Shown: positions 25,616 through 35,210, counted from the stretch's first letter. The stretch: DNA of 64,000 nucleotides from Rhizobium giardinii bv. giardinii H152 (GCF_000379605.1 NZ_KB902724.1:165868-229867); one strand, 5' to 3'. A program made the numbers and translations. Notes: generated from the letters alone by a model not told the origin.

Positions 25616-26805
25616 GTGCCAATCGCCACCGTGTCCAGCCGAATGCTCGCCGTCACTGAGGAAATGCGCACGGTCATGGATTTTGCGCGAAACGTCCTGG
25701 AAGGCGACGGCCTGGGGCCGGATGCCTGCGATTTCATGTTCGGCAATCCGCAGGAAATGCCGCTGCGGGGATTTGTCGATGCATTGATCCGCCACGTTGA
25801 GCCACGTGATGTTCACTGGTTCGGTTATAAAAAGTACGACGCGCTGGCGCGCGAAACGGTGGCCCGTTCTCTCAGCCAGGCGCGAAACCGGGACTACAAG
25901 CCAGACGACATTGCTATCACCGCGGAGGGTTCGGCGCGATAGCGGCTGCGCTGCTCGCCGTGATCGAGGTGGGAGACCAGGTCATCTATCCGCGTCCCGG
26001 CTGGTTCGCCTATGGTGCCGAGATTCGCGGTGCGGCAGGGACACCCGTCGCCGTCGACCTGACACCGGGAACCTATGACCTCGATCTCGAAAGGATCGAG
26101 GCGGCGATCACCCCGCGCACACGCGTGGTGGTGGTCAACACGCCGCACAACCCGACCGGTCGCATCTTTCCCCGCGCTCAACTCGACGCGCTCGCCGACA
26201 AGCTGGCGGCCGCGTCGGAAAAGTTTGGCAAGGTGATCTATCTCCTTGCCGACGAGCCCTATGCGCGACTGGTGTTTGACGGCCATGCGCATATCAGTCC
26301 GGCCGAGAGCTACCCGCACACGCTGATCGCCTATTCCTTCGGCAAGACCTTGCTCGCGCCAGGCGAGCGCCTGGGCTGGCTCGCACTCGGGGCGGACATG
26401 CCCGAGGCCGATCGTATAAGGCTGCGCGAGGCTGTCGACATGGCGCAGGTTTCGCACGGTTGGGCTTTCGCAGGCCGTACCCTGCAGCGGGCACTGCCTG
26501 ATCTCGAGAAGCTCAGCATAGATGTTGCAGCCCTTGCGCGGCGCCGCGATCGCATGGTCGAAGGCTTGAGGGCAGCGGGATACGACCTGCCGGTGCCTGA
26601 AGGTACCTTCTATCTCATTCCACGCTCCCCAATACCGGACGACTTGGCCTTTGCGGCACGTCTCGCGACTGACGGTGTCTGGGTGCTGCCCGGCAGCGTC
26701 GCCCAATTGCCTGGACGTCTGCGCATCAGTTTAACTGCAAACGACGGCATGGTGGAGCGCTCTTTGCCCGTCTTTGCGCGAGCGATCCGGGAAGTCGCAC
26801 CCTAA
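25616..26805 (+). pseudogene. Class I/II aminotransferase, frameshifted near 25935
   Basis: A GTG at 25616 behind AAGGGGG opens a frame encoding an aminotransferase N-terminus ('DFMFGNPQEMPLRGFVDAL', 'DDIAITAEGS') that stops at 25942. The rest of the enzyme follows in another frame: 'GAIAAALLAVIEVGDQVIYP' (start of this part), 'VVVNTPHNPTGRIFP', 'LLADEPYARLVFDG' and the PLP lysine in 'AYSFGKTLLAPGERLGW', to 26805. One missing base (or four) around GAGGGTTCGGC rejoins the frames into about 396 residues, normal for fold-type I. Apart from that lesion the protein looks intact, so it is either a recent pseudogene or a sequencing error. It stands alone between non-coding stretches, and substrate is unknown. 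Confidence 0.8.
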
Positions 26806-26811
26806 CTCCTG

Positions 26812-26980
26812 GCGAGCAGGAATGCAGAGTGGCATACCCAGGCGCAGTACGGCCCGAACTACGTCAACGTGGTCTCGCTTGCCCACTGGCTGTTCGGCGA
26901 GCAGCGGGAGACAAAGGCTGCATCGCAGCGGTTGCATCTTCGAATTAATGAGAACAAGCGGACACCGTGGCGCCGCGGAT
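26812..26980 (+). pseudogene. Short protein-like remnant upstream of the GAF kinase
   Basis: A stop-free frame without a start encodes 'NAEWHTQAQYGPNYVNVVSL' and 'AHWLFGEQRETKAASQRLHL', ending at a stop near 26980. Composition is that of a helical repeat protein (TPR-like). It is too short to assign. It may be the last part of a deleted gene. Confidence 0.25.
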
Positions 26981-27030
26981 AGCCGAAAACTCGAGGTGGT
27001 CTTCCGGTTATCATAAGAAGAAGCTAAAGT

Positions 27031-29739
27031 GTGGCCGGGAGGACGAGCGAGCGGCGACTGCCGCCGTTATGGAAAGCAAATCGTCGGCTACAGCGGGTGC
27101 AGACTGCTCGTCGCTCCAAAATCCCTACAAGCGGCGGTCGCATCGTGAGGCTGATAGCTGCACTGTCCGGGCGCGATGTGCTGGTTTATTCGGCGCCTGG
27201 GGTGGAGGGTGAGGTGGAGGAGAGCGTCAGTCTCAGTTGCCAGGTGGCGTTGCTGAAGCGGGAGCTCGGCGAGGCACTCGAACAGCAGGCAGCAACGAGC
27301 GAAATCCTGCGCGTGATCTCGACCTCACCTCGCGACGTGCAGCCAGTCTTCACCGCGATAGCGGAAAATGCAGCGCGGCTATGCGCGGCAGAATTTTGCT
27401 TCGTATTTCGTTTCGACAGCGAGCTCCTACACCCAGTTGCCTATCACGGGATTTCGCACGAAGGGATCGAAACGGTTCGTGCCAATTTTCCGCAGCCGCC
27501 GAGCAGAGGCAATGTCACAGGGCGTGCCTTCATCAGCGGTGCGATCGAGCAGATTCCCGATGTCTTTGCCGACCCTGACTACCAGATGCAATCGCTTGCG
27601 AAAATCGTGTCCTACCGCAGCGCCATCGGCGTGCCGCTGGTGTGGGAAGGACGTCCGATCGGATCGATTGCTGTTGCGCGACGCGCAGTCGGATACTTTC
27701 CGGAACGGCAGGTAGCTCTCCTGCGAACTTTCGCCGATCAAGCGGTAATTGCCATCGAGAACGCCCGCCTTTTCGAAGAGGCGAACGCGCTGTTTACCGA
27801 TCTCAACACGCGCAATCTCGAGCTGAAAGAATCGCTGCAGCAGCAGACTGCAACGGCGGATGTTCTCAAAGTCATCAGCCGGTCGGCCTTCGACCTCCAA
27901 GCCGTACTCGACACCCTCGTCGAGTCGGCCGAACAACTCTGCGAGGCTCACGACGCGGTGATACTTCTCAGAGAGCAAGACACCCTCTATCTGAGGGCGC
28001 ATCATGGGCCGATCCCGATCGATTTCCCTAGCTGGCCAGTGTCACGAAATTGGGTTACCGGGCGCGCCGTGGTGGACAGAAAGCCCGTCCATGTGCCTGA
28101 TCTGACCGCCACGCCCGACGAGTTCCCGGACGGCTACGGCATGGCCGTCCGCATGGGGCATCGCACTACTCTGGCGGCACCTCTGCTGCGGCAGGAAGAG
28201 GCAATCGGGGCCCTTGTCATCCGCCGGACCGAAGTCAGGCCATTCACCGAAAAACAGATCGAGCTCGTTGAGACCTTTGCTGACCAAGCGGTCATAGCGA
28301 TTGAGAACGTGCGGTTGTTTGACGAAGTAACGGCGCGAACTGCCGAGCTGACGGAGGCACTTGAGCAGCAGACCGCGACGGCCGAGGTGCTGAAGGTTAT
28401 CAGTCGCTCTGCATTCGATCTGCAAGAAGTTCTGGATACCCTCGTAACCTCAGCCGCCCGCCTCTGCGAGGCGGACATGGCAACGATGACCAGGCCAATT
28501 GGCGACGCGCACTATCCTGTCGCTAGCTACGGGCTCTCGCAACAATTCAGCCAGTATCTTCGGGATCTTCCGCTGGAGCCGGGGCGCGGCACCATAGTCG
28601 GGCGAACCCTGCTCGAGGTTCGGCCGGTCCAGGTCGCCGACGTCCTTGATGATCCGGAGTACGCATTGCTTGAGGGGCAAAGACTTGGGGGCTTTCGGAC
28701 TGTACTCGGAGTGCCGCTCTTGCGCGAGGGCAGCCCGATCGGCGTGCTCGCATTAACCCGCTCGACCGTGCGCACCTTCACCGAAAAACAAATCGAGTTG
28801 GCGTCGACATTCGCCGACCAGGCGGTGATCGCTATAGAAAACGTGCGTCTTTTTCAAGCGTTGCGGGCGAGAACCGAGGAGCTGTCGCGCTCGCTCGAGA
28901 ATTTGAGAACCGCGCAGGACAGGTTGATCCAGACGGAGAAGCTCGCTTCGCTCGGACAACTGACAGCCGGGATCGCGCACGAGATCAAGAATCCCTTGAA
29001 CTTCGTCAACAACTTCTCGGCGCTGTCCGTCGAGTTGCTCGACGAGTTGCAGCAAGCGCTCAACGGCGCGGCGGCAGGGGGCCCGGCGCGCGCCGAGATC
29101 GACGAGCTGGCCGCGATGCTCAGGGGCAATCTCGAAAAGATCGTCCGGCACGGCAAGCGTGCCGACTCCATCGTCAAGAACATGCTCCTGCACTCGCGCC
29201 AGGGGGAAGGCGAACGTCGGCTGGCCGATATCAACGCCCTGGTCGAAGAAAGCCTCAATCTCGCCTATCATGGTGCCCGCGCTGAGGCGCAAGGTTTCAA
29301 TGTCACGCTCGAGAAGTCGCTCGATCCGGCGGCCGGGGAGGTTGACCTCTATCCGCAAGAGATCACGCGGGTGCTTCTCAACCTTATTTCCAACAGCTTC
29401 TATGCAACGAGTAAGCGCTCAGCTTCCGAGACTGGGGGCAGATATGAACCGACGTTGGCCGCGGTGACCAGGAATCTGGGCGACAGCATTGAGATCATCA
29501 TCCGCGACAATGGCCCCGGCATCCCACCAGAAGTAAAGGAGAAGATGTTCAACCCTTTCTTCACGACCAAGCCTGCTGGTGAAGGAACGGGCCTCGGGCT
29601 TTCGCTCAGCCACGACATCATTGTCAAGCAGCATGCCGGTTCCATCGAGGTGGACACAGAACTCGGTCACTATACCGAGTTTCGCATCCGCTTGCCGCGG
29701 ATGGCGGCTGTAGTCTCAAAGCCGGAGGGTAGATCATGA
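27031..29739 (+). CDS. Cytosolic sensor histidine kinase with three tandem GAF domains
   Basis: 902 residues as drawn. The first ~60 are basic and atypical, so the true start may lie further in (for example a GTG at 27145). No membrane helix is seen. Three GAF domains (~105-250, ~300-440, ~475-620) each end in '[16 protein letters not shown]' or a close variant and are joined by linkers close to '[20 protein letters not shown]'. The kinase core has '[17 protein letters not shown]' (phospho-His at about 650), N-box '[11 protein letters not shown]', 'DNGPGIP' and '[14 protein letters not shown]'. Its stop overlaps the next gene, a lone receiver, followed by a receiver-cyclase, so it probably phosphorylates these. 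The signal bound by the GAF domains is unknown. Confidence 0.9.
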   Translation: MAGRTSERRLPPLWKANRRLQRVQTARRSKIPTSGGRIVRLIAALSGRDVLVYSAPGVEGEVEESVSLSCQVALLKRELGEALEQQAATSEILRVISTSPRDVQPVFTAIAENAARLCAAEFCFVFRFDSELLHPVAYHGISHEGIETVRANFPQPPSRGNVTGRAFISGAIEQIPDVFADPDYQMQSLAKIVSYRSAIGVPLVWEGRPIGSIAVARRAVGYFPERQVALLRTFADQAVIAIENARLFEEANALFTDLNTRNLELKESLQQQTATADVLKVISRSAFDLQAVLDTLVESAEQLCEAHDAVILLREQDTLYLRAHHGPIPIDFPSWPVSRNWVTGRAVVDRKPVHVPDLTATPDEFPDGYGMAVRMGHRTTLAAPLLRQEEAIGALVIRRTEVRPFTEKQIELVETFADQAVIAIENVRLFDEVTARTAELTEALEQQTATAEVLKVISRSAFDLQEVLDTLVTSAARLCEADMATMTRPIGDAHYPVASYGLSQQFSQYLRDLPLEPGRGTIVGRTLLEVRPVQVADVLDDPEYALLEGQRLGGFRTVLGVPLLREGSPIGVLALTRSTVRTFTEKQIELASTFADQAVIAIENVRLFQALRARTEELSRSLENLRTAQDRLIQTEKLASLGQLTAGIAHEIKNPLNFVNNFSALSVELLDELQQALNGAAAGGPARAEIDELAAMLRGNLEKIVRHGKRADSIVKNMLLHSRQGEGERRLADINALVEESLNLAYHGARAEAQGFNVTLEKSLDPAAGEVDLYPQEITRVLLNLISNSFYATSKRSASETGGRYEPTLAAVTRNLGDSIEIIIRDNGPGIPPEVKEKMFNPFFTTKPAGEGTGLGLSLSHDIIVKQHAGSIEVDTELGHYTEFRIRLPRMAAVVSKPEGRS

Positions 29740-30125
29740 GCCTTCTTATCCTGGTGGTCGACGACGAGCCCGATATCGAGTTGCTCTTCCGCCTGCAATT
29801 CCGCCATGACCTGCGGACTGGCCGTTTCGTCATGGAGTTCGCGCAGTCGGCGGCAGCCGCACTCGAGCGGATCGCCAATGCCGCCGACGTCACACTCATT
29901 CTGATCCTGTCAGATGTTAACATGCCGGTGATGAGCGGGCTCGAACTGCTGCCGAAAGCGAGGAACATACGACCTGACGTGCCGGTGATCATGATCACGG
30001 CCTATGGAGATCCGGATACGAAACAGAGAGCTTTGGAAAACGGCGCCCAAGCGCTGCTGACCAAACCGATCGACTTCGTCGCGCTGCGAGAAGAAATCGA
30101 CGTGCAAGTTGGGCGCGCGGCATGA
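29736..30125 (+). CDS. Single-domain response regulator (receiver)
   Basis: 129 residues, one CheY-like receiver domain: acidic pocket 'VVDDEPD', phospho-acceptor Asp60 in '[12 protein letters not shown]', Thr in 'MITAYGD', and Lys in 'LTKPIDF'. It has no output domain. It overlaps the kinase gene by four bases and the cyclase gene by four bases. It may act as a phosphate sink or as a carrier between kinase and the receiver-cyclase. Confidence 0.93.
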   Translation: MSLLILVVDDEPDIELLFRLQFRHDLRTGRFVMEFAQSAAAALERIANAADVTLILILSDVNMPVMSGLELLPKARNIRPDVPVIMITAYGDPDTKQRALENGAQALLTKPIDFVALREEIDVQVGRAA

Positions 30126-31369
30126 GCACAAGTATCCTCGTTGTCGACGATGAGCCAGACCTGGAACTTCTCCTTGTCCAAAAGTTCCGCAAGCAGATTA
30201 GCGACGGCACGTTGCGCTTTTGCTTTGCCCACGACGGGATCGAGGCTTTGACCGTACTTGCGGCCAACCAGGACGTGGACATGGTACTGAGCGATATCAA
30301 CATGCCGCGCATGGACGGTTTGTCGCTGCTGGCAAAGCTCCAGGAGAAAGACCAGGATCTATCCACGATTATCGTCTCTGCCTACAGCGATATGGCCAAT
30401 ATCCGCACGGCGATGAACCGGGGTGCCTATGATTTTGTGACGAAGCCGATCGATTTTCTGGATCTGGAGGCGACGATCGTCAAGACGATCCATCACGTGG
30501 AGACACTCCGCCAAGCGCAGCGCCGACAGGCGGCGGCCGAGCAGGCACGAGCGTCACTTTCCCGTTATTTTTCGCCCAATCTCGCCGAACGCTTGGCCAG
30601 CAGTGCCAATGTCCTCGACCTTGGCGGCACGCGCCGAGAGGTTGCCTCTCTCTTTACCGATCTGGCGGGTTTCACCACGCTGGTGGAGACGATCGAGCCG
30701 CAGGTTCTCGGGCCGCTTCTCAACGATTACATCGTTGGCATGACCGACATTGTATTTGACCATGAGGGTACGGTCGCAAAGATCATCGGTGACGCGCTCC
30801 ACGTGCTTTTCGGGGCACCGTCCGATCAGCCGGACCATGCTAGTCGTGCGGTTGCCTGTTCGCTTGCGCTCGACGCGTTCGCGGGGTCTTTCCGCGAACA
30901 CTGGACGAGGAAGGGAATACCTCTCGGCCATACCCGGATAGGAGCGCATGCCGGCACGGCTGTGGTCGGCAATTTCGGGGGAGGACGATTTTTCGACTAC
31001 AGCGCCTACGGCGACACCATCAATGTCGCTGCGCGTCTCGAAGCAGCCAACAAAACGTTAGGCACCCGCATTTGTGTGAGTGGCAGCGTGGCCGCGAAAG
31101 CTCAGGGTTTTTGCGGTCGACCCGTAGGCGACCTCCTCCTCAGAGGCCGGTCCGAGCCGATCCGCGCATTCGAGCCGCTTAACGCCACCAAATGTGCCAG
31201 CCCGGAGACGCAGGCCTACATTGAGGCCTTCGAAAAACTGGAAGCTTGCGATCCTGGTGCGATTGCTTCTTTCGCCGCGCTGGTCGGTCGCAATGCGGAG
31301 GACCGGCTTGCCAGCTTCCATCTGAAGCGCCTGCTAAACGGCGAAACGGCCACGACAATCATCCTGTAG
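30122..31369 (+). CDS. Response regulator with class III adenylate cyclase output
   Basis: 415 residues. Receiver domain ~1-120 with Asp58 in 'VLSDINMPRMDG' and Lys in 'VTKPIDF'. A helical linker (~120-160) leads to a class III cyclase domain (~172-340). Metal-binding Asp180 is in 'SLFTDLAGFT' and Asp224 in 'KIIGDALHVLFG'. The purine-specifying Lys220 and Asp299, and the catalytic Asn302 and Arg306 in 'YGDTINVAARLE', point to ATP as substrate, hence cAMP as product. Phosphorylation from the upstream GAF kinase would control cAMP synthesis. A hairpin follows the stop. Confidence 0.92.
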   Translation: MSTSILVVDDEPDLELLLVQKFRKQISDGTLRFCFAHDGIEALTVLAANQDVDMVLSDINMPRMDGLSLLAKLQEKDQDLSTIIVSAYSDMANIRTAMNRGAYDFVTKPIDFLDLEATIVKTIHHVETLRQAQRRQAAAEQARASLSRYFSPNLAERLASSANVLDLGGTRREVASLFTDLAGFTTLVETIEPQVLGPLLNDYIVGMTDIVFDHEGTVAKIIGDALHVLFGAPSDQPDHASRAVACSLALDAFAGSFREHWTRKGIPLGHTRIGAHAGTAVVGNFGGGRFFDYSAYGDTINVAARLEAANKTLGTRICVSGSVAAKAQGFCGRPVGDLLLRGRSEPIRAFEPLNATKCASPETQAYIEAFEKLEACDPGAIASFAALVGRNAEDRLASFHLKRLLNGETATTIIL

Positions 31370-31371
31370 TG

Positions 31372-31397
31372 TGGGCAGCCCCATTGGGAGCTGCCCA
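31372..31397. terminator. Bidirectional hairpin after the cyclase gene
   Basis: TGGGCAGC and GCTGCCCA form a perfect 8-bp stem, with an inner CCC-ATT-GGG extending it. It lies two bases after the cyclase stop and 11 bases from the stop of the convergent 79-residue gene, so it can end both transcripts. Confidence 0.6.
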
Positions 31398-31408
31398 TCT
31401 GCGAAGAG

Positions 31409-31648
31409 TTAATCTGCTATAGGCGTCTCGTCGATCTTGGTCCAGATGAGGCTCCATTCATCGCTTTCGCCTTCATTATGGGTGTAATGTCCGTGGTTGG
31501 CGATTTCGCCATCCGGCAAAGCGAAGCCGGGTGGCGCGAGACCGGGGAGTTTGAGGATACGGAGGACGTCGAACAGTTCCGCAAGTGTTGTAACGTGCTT
31601 GATTTCCTCACGACCGCGATACTTGATTGTCCAGGCGTAGAACGTCAT
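31409..31648 (-). CDS. Conserved-looking 79-residue protein of unknown function
   Basis: The ATG at 31648 has GAGGGAG upstream. The protein begins 'MTFYAWTIKYRGREEIKHVT' and has a central 'LAELFDVLRILKLPGLAPPG' and a polar His-rich tail 'GHYTHNEGESDEW'. There is no signal or membrane segment. It lies 13 bases after the DUF1330 gene and so is probably in the same transcript. I do not recognise a family. Confidence 0.6.
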   Translation of the reverse strand: MTFYAWTIKYRGREEIKHVTTLAELFDVLRILKLPGLAPPGFALPDGEIANHGHYTHNEGESDEWSLIWTKIDETPIAD

Positions 31649-31661
31649 ACGTGCTACTCCC

Positions 31662-31952
31662 TCAAGCAATGCCTTCAAGCGCGATGATCCTCGTCCTGGC
31701 GCATCGCTCGCGAATGGCCTTAAGCCGACTGTACTCTGGCGAATTGTACCACCCCAACAACGCTGCCATGTCTGGAAACTCGACGACGACCAGGCGGTGC
31801 GGCTCCCAATCGCCTTCGAGTACCTTGGCCGCGCCGCCACGCCCGAGGTAGCGACCACCATACCGTTGCTCGGTCGCTGGCACGTCCCGTTTGTACTCTT
31901 CGAAGGCTCCGGCATCAAACACGTCGACGTCGGCGATGAGGTAAGCGGACAT
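31662..31952 (-). CDS. DUF1330 family protein (dimeric alpha/beta barrel)
   Basis: 96 residues. 'MSAYLIADVDVFDAGAFEEY' at the start, 'GGRYLGRGG' and 'VVVEFPDMAALLGWYNSPEY' near the end are the three conserved blocks of DUF1330, a small ferredoxin-like (ABM) fold of unknown enzyme or stress role. It heads a two-gene unit with the 79-residue protein. It has a GGAGGGCAACA site before the ATG. Confidence 0.85.
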   Translation of the reverse strand: MSAYLIADVDVFDAGAFEEYKRDVPATEQRYGGRYLGRGGAAKVLEGDWEPHRLVVVEFPDMAALLGWYNSPEYSRLKAIRERCARTRIIALEGIA

Positions 31953-32593
31953 TGTTGCCCTCCTCGGCCAACACGCTACGCCAAGAGGCCCGAATTAGGT
32001 GCGAGCAGAACCCGGGCCTCGAGACGTCTTTTTCCACCTGGTGGCAGCGACCTGGGAGGCTTAGCCTCGAGGAAAAGTAAAAACCTCCGGCCAATCCAAA
32101 TGGCGCTACTTGGATCGGGGATCTAAATTAGCAGATTCTAATAAGACGGCAATATGCAAGAACGCAGATGGGCCGTGCCATCCATCAGAGCAGGTGAATC
32201 ATCCATTCGGCGGACGCTTCCGCTTGGCGAGTACCCCTTGTCGGCTCGCGCCTCTTTGCTGGTGCTTGGTTTTTCCATGGCGCACGGCGCTTACCCTCTA
32301 ATGATAAATCGCAGGCGCCATCCTTGTATTCCTGCAGGCAAGGACGGTGACGGAGCCTGCCCGCCCGCGTCTCCAGACACCAACACGATCTCAGCCGCAA
32401 GCAGCGGCATCGTTAAGAAGGGCATTTTTGCGGCTAAGTTTCACCGACGGCTCTTGGGATTTATCCAGGCACGCAGCCTTCCCCGCGGTTGCTGGGTTAA
32501 GCCTGTCCACAACTATACTTTTGCTGCGTTGCAACATAGACAATACCGCGTTACTGTGGGCCGAGACCGCGGATTGAGAAAAGGTTCCGTCAG
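31953..32593. other. Intergenic region between the DUF1330 and PhyH genes
   Basis: About 640 bases that should hold the two divergent promoters. A plus-strand open frame across 32154-32774 runs into the PhyH gene in another frame and has no domain features. No repeat, tRNA or clear terminator was found. Confidence 0.4.
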
Positions 32594-33559
32594 ATGCTTG
32601 ACGCAAGCACATCCAAACCGAACGATCTGGAAACCATCGCCCGCAGCGGCGGGGCCTTCCGTCGCATGGCTGCGCGCATCCCCACCTATCTTACGGACCT
32701 GCGCGAGAACCCGGCCTGGTTACCGATGTTCCTGCTGGCGCGGACGATGCCGTTCCGCAAGGCGCATTGGCTGACCGCCAGACCCGTGCGATCGAGTGCA
32801 AGTGCTGCGCCTTCGATGTTCGGTGACCTGAGAGCCGAAGCTGTTGCGGCCGAACTCAGGCGAACAGGTATCGCTACCGGTCTTACACTGCCGGCGCCGA
32901 TTCAAACGGAAATCGCCCGCTTCGGCCAGGAAACACCGTGCTTTGGCAACTTCGATCGCAAGCTTGAGTTTCTCGCCGGTGAGCACGCAGACGCCGAGCG
33001 GCGCTTTGGCCGCACGATACTGAGCGGTCATCATTTCGAGCGGGTTCTGCACTGTGACGCCGCTTTGGCGGTGCAGCGGGACCCCTTGCTTCTCGACGTG
33101 GCAAGGCACTATCTCGGTGGCGAAGCCAAATTGATCACGACGCGCACATGGTGGAGCTTCCCGACGAAGTCGGCCTCGGAAGCCGATCTTAGCCGCGCCT
33201 CGTTCAAGTTCCATTTCGATCTCGACGATTGGCGGATGTTGAAATTCTTTTTCTACCTCTCCGACGTCGATGCCGATGCCGGCCCGCATGTCTATGTGCG
33301 CGGCAGCCACAACCGCCGGCGTATGAAGCATCAATTGACACTGCTCGTTGGCCATCCGGCGGAAGAGGTGCTGGGTTTCTATGGTGAAGACAGCGCACTC
33401 ACGCTGACCGGAAAGGCTGGCACGGGTTTTGTCGAAGACCCCTTTGGTTTTCATATGGGGACATTGGCAAAACAGTCCCCGCGCCTGATGATGGAGGTCG
33501 GGTTCGGCGTGTCGAAGCCGTCCGAACGCCGCTATCACGGTGAACCCGTCATCCGCTGA
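32594..33559 (+). CDS. Phytanoyl-CoA dioxygenase (PhyH)-like Fe(II)/2-oxoglutarate oxygenase
   Basis: 321 residues. A likely iron site is the H-x-D of 'KFHFDLDDWRMLKFFFYLSD' (about residue 206) with the distal His in 'DPFGFHMGTLAKQSPR'. The segment 'VDADAGPHVYVRGSHNRR' is typical of the PhyH family, in which the strand 'GP..VxPGSH' precedes the distal His. The first ~70 residues are a basic extension of unknown role. It is monocistronic, flanked by a terminator. The substrate cannot be inferred; the family hydroxylates lipids, ectoine, phosphonates and natural products. Confidence 0.75.
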   Translation: MLDASTSKPNDLETIARSGGAFRRMAARIPTYLTDLRENPAWLPMFLLARTMPFRKAHWLTARPVRSSASAAPSMFGDLRAEAVAAELRRTGIATGLTLPAPIQTEIARFGQETPCFGNFDRKLEFLAGEHADAERRFGRTILSGHHFERVLHCDAALAVQRDPLLLDVARHYLGGEAKLITTRTWWSFPTKSASEADLSRASFKFHFDLDDWRMLKFFFYLSDVDADAGPHVYVRGSHNRRRMKHQLTLLVGHPAEEVLGFYGEDSALTLTGKAGTGFVEDPFGFHMGTLAKQSPRLMMEVGFGVSKPSERRYHGEPVIR

Positions 33560-33560
33560 A

Positions 33561-33589
33561 CTCGGCGGCAACGGAAAGCCGCCGCCGAG
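33561..33589. terminator. Bidirectional hairpin after the PhyH-like gene
   Basis: CTCGGCGGC and GCCGCCGAG form a perfect 9-bp stem one base after the PhyH stop. The next gene on the minus strand ends at 33604, so the hairpin can serve both. No long T-run. Confidence 0.6.
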
Positions 33590-33603
33590 CGATTGCGCCG
33601 AAA

Positions 33604-33831
33604 CTACCGTTCAGTGCTGGCCGTTTTCGTGTCGGCCGTAGCACCGTTGTCGCTTCCCGCATTTGTTCCGTCGGTGGTACCTTTGTTCTTTTCCTGACCC
33701 CAGCCATTGTTTCCCTTGGCGGTGGTCTCAGGCGGGCAGTAATCGCCCGCGTAGGCGACAACGCTCGCGCCGGCAAACAGCATCGCGATGCTGAGAGCGA
33801 CAGATTGCATTAACTTTCTTGATGTCATCAT
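33604..33831 (-). CDS. Small secreted hydrophilic protein of unknown function
   Basis: 75 residues with GGGAGG just before a tandem ATG. Residues 1-28 are a Sec signal ('SVALSIAMLFAGASVVAYAG'). The mature part of about 47 residues is rich in Gly, Asn, Thr, Asp and Lys ('GNNGWGQEKNKGTTDGTNAG') and looks unstructured. The ribosome site and signal peptide support a real gene. No family recognised. Confidence 0.65.
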   Translation of the reverse strand: MMTSRKLMQSVALSIAMLFAGASVVAYAGDYCPPETTAKGNNGWGQEKNKGTTDGTNAGSDNGATADTKTASTER

Positions 33832-34711
33832 GGCCTCCCTTGTGCCAAACTTAAGCCCTTAAACATGAGCTTACCGGGCGGCGATGTCACGTTGGCGCTT
33901 GTGAGGTCTGGCTTGACCAGACGGGGTAGAAATTCCCTCGAAGCTTCGTCCATCCGAAGTACACGGAGACGCCGGTGCGCAGGGCGGGCATTATGTTGCC
34001 CCCGCCGGCGTGCCGGTCTGACCTTTGCGAGCAAAGGGCAGAGTCGTCGGAACGTTTCCGCGCGCGCCGGCCGCCAAGATGCGCTTATTCTGTTCGAAGC
34101 TGTAGCTCCGAACCTGGCGTTGTGGTGCAAAGAATATAGCAACTACGTCTATTGGTAGAATTGCCGATGGGCGAGAAGCGCGCCACGGCGGGCGGTTGGC
34201 AGAGGCGTTGGCTAAAATGGGCAAGACCCGAGCGGTTTGCGAGACAGCACCGCTCGGGTCTCCGGTCGCGTCTCCCACGAGTGATGGTCGCGCCATGTAG
34301 AGGCTTCATGCGGGGGATCGACAAAACCTCCAGCCGATCAAGGAACGTAGCTCTGATTGGCCTTATTATATTAGCGAAAGCTAAGATAGTATGCAATATG
34401 AGCGTTCGTCACTATCCAGATTCGCGGGCAACGATCCTTGACGCCGCCTTACGAGAGCATGCCCGGATGGGATTCGATGATTGGCGGCGGGGATTTCGAG
34501 TGTCGCCCGATTTCCAATGCGCAAATGATCCGTCGCTTCATCCGCCCGCCACGGCGCTGCATAAGCCGCTGAAAGCGGATGACCTATACGTGCTTCGATC
34601 GTCAAGGGATGCTTGCTCAGACGTGGTCTGCGGGCATATTCTGGGCATTTCGCGGGCCTGCCCCAGCGCTCAGCCACGCTGGTAGGCGCGGCGATAAAAG
34701 GGAGGTTAATT
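33832..34711. other. 880-base region without a supported gene
   Basis: Open frames here on both strands are arginine-rich shadows with no motif. Two inverted repeats are visible: GTCTGG-CTTGA-CCAGAC at 33906-33922 and a 12-bp one at 34224-34261. An AT-rich segment at 34340-34400 could be a promoter reading right. A small RNA is possible. Confidence 0.4.
34224..34261. repeat. 12-bp perfect inverted repeat in a non-coding region
   Basis: AGACCCGAGCGG (34224-34235) and CCGCTCGGGTCT (34250-34261) enclose a 14-base loop. The stem is strong enough for a terminator or a structured RNA, but no gene ends nearby on either strand. Confidence 0.55.
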
Positions 34712-35182
34712 ATGAAAATCGCATCGATATTTGCCGTCGGATGGATCGGATTCTGCGCAATTGCCTCCTTTGCCTCGGCAGAGGATGCGCACACAATGAT
34801 CGTGCCGGATGACGTCAAGTGGGCCGCGGCCCCCAAAATGCTTCCAGCCGGCGCAGAAGTGGCAGTCTTGTTCGGCAATCCCACCAAGGAAGGTTTGTTT
34901 GTCCTTCGGCTGAAAGTACCATCCGGGTATGCAATCGCACCGCACACGCATCCTGCAGATGAGGTGGTCACGGTCATCTCAGGCACTGCAATGCTCGGAA
35001 TGGGTGAAGCCGCCGATCGCAGCGCGACCAAGGCACTACCTGCGGGAAGCTTCTTCGCGCTGCCTCCCGACATGGCGCATTTCGTTTACTTCGACGAAGA
35101 GACTGTTGTCCAAGTCACCACCAATGGACCGTGGGGTCTTAAGTACGTCAATCCGTCGGATGATCCTCAAACGTCGCAATAG
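34712..35182 (+). CDS. Secreted cupin-domain protein
   Basis: 156 residues behind AGGGAGG. A signal peptide covers ~1-23 ('WIGFCAIASFASAEDA'). The cupin motif 1 is 'IAPHTHPADEVVTVISG' (His, His and Glu metal ligands); motif 2 includes 'LPAGSFFALPPDMAHFVYF'. The mature protein is one beta-barrel with a mononuclear metal site in the periplasm. Such small ChrR-like cupins have no single known reaction. It is monocistronic and followed by a strong hairpin. Confidence 0.82.
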   Translation: MKIASIFAVGWIGFCAIASFASAEDAHTMIVPDDVKWAAAPKMLPAGAEVAVLFGNPTKEGLFVLRLKVPSGYAIAPHTHPADEVVTVISGTAMLGMGEAADRSATKALPAGSFFALPPDMAHFVYFDEETVVQVTTNGPWGLKYVNPSDDPQTSQ

Positions 35183-35210
35183 GTAGCCCCGGGCTTGAGT
35201 GCCAAAACGC

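Noticed and set aside
32154-32774. 206-residue open frame before the PhyH gene
   Set aside because: No ribosome site, no motif, and it runs into the PhyH gene in a different frame; composition is that of a shadow.
34152-34685. 177-residue plus-strand open frame before the cupin gene
   Set aside because: Arginine-rich with no domain and spanning an inverted repeat; no convincing start site.
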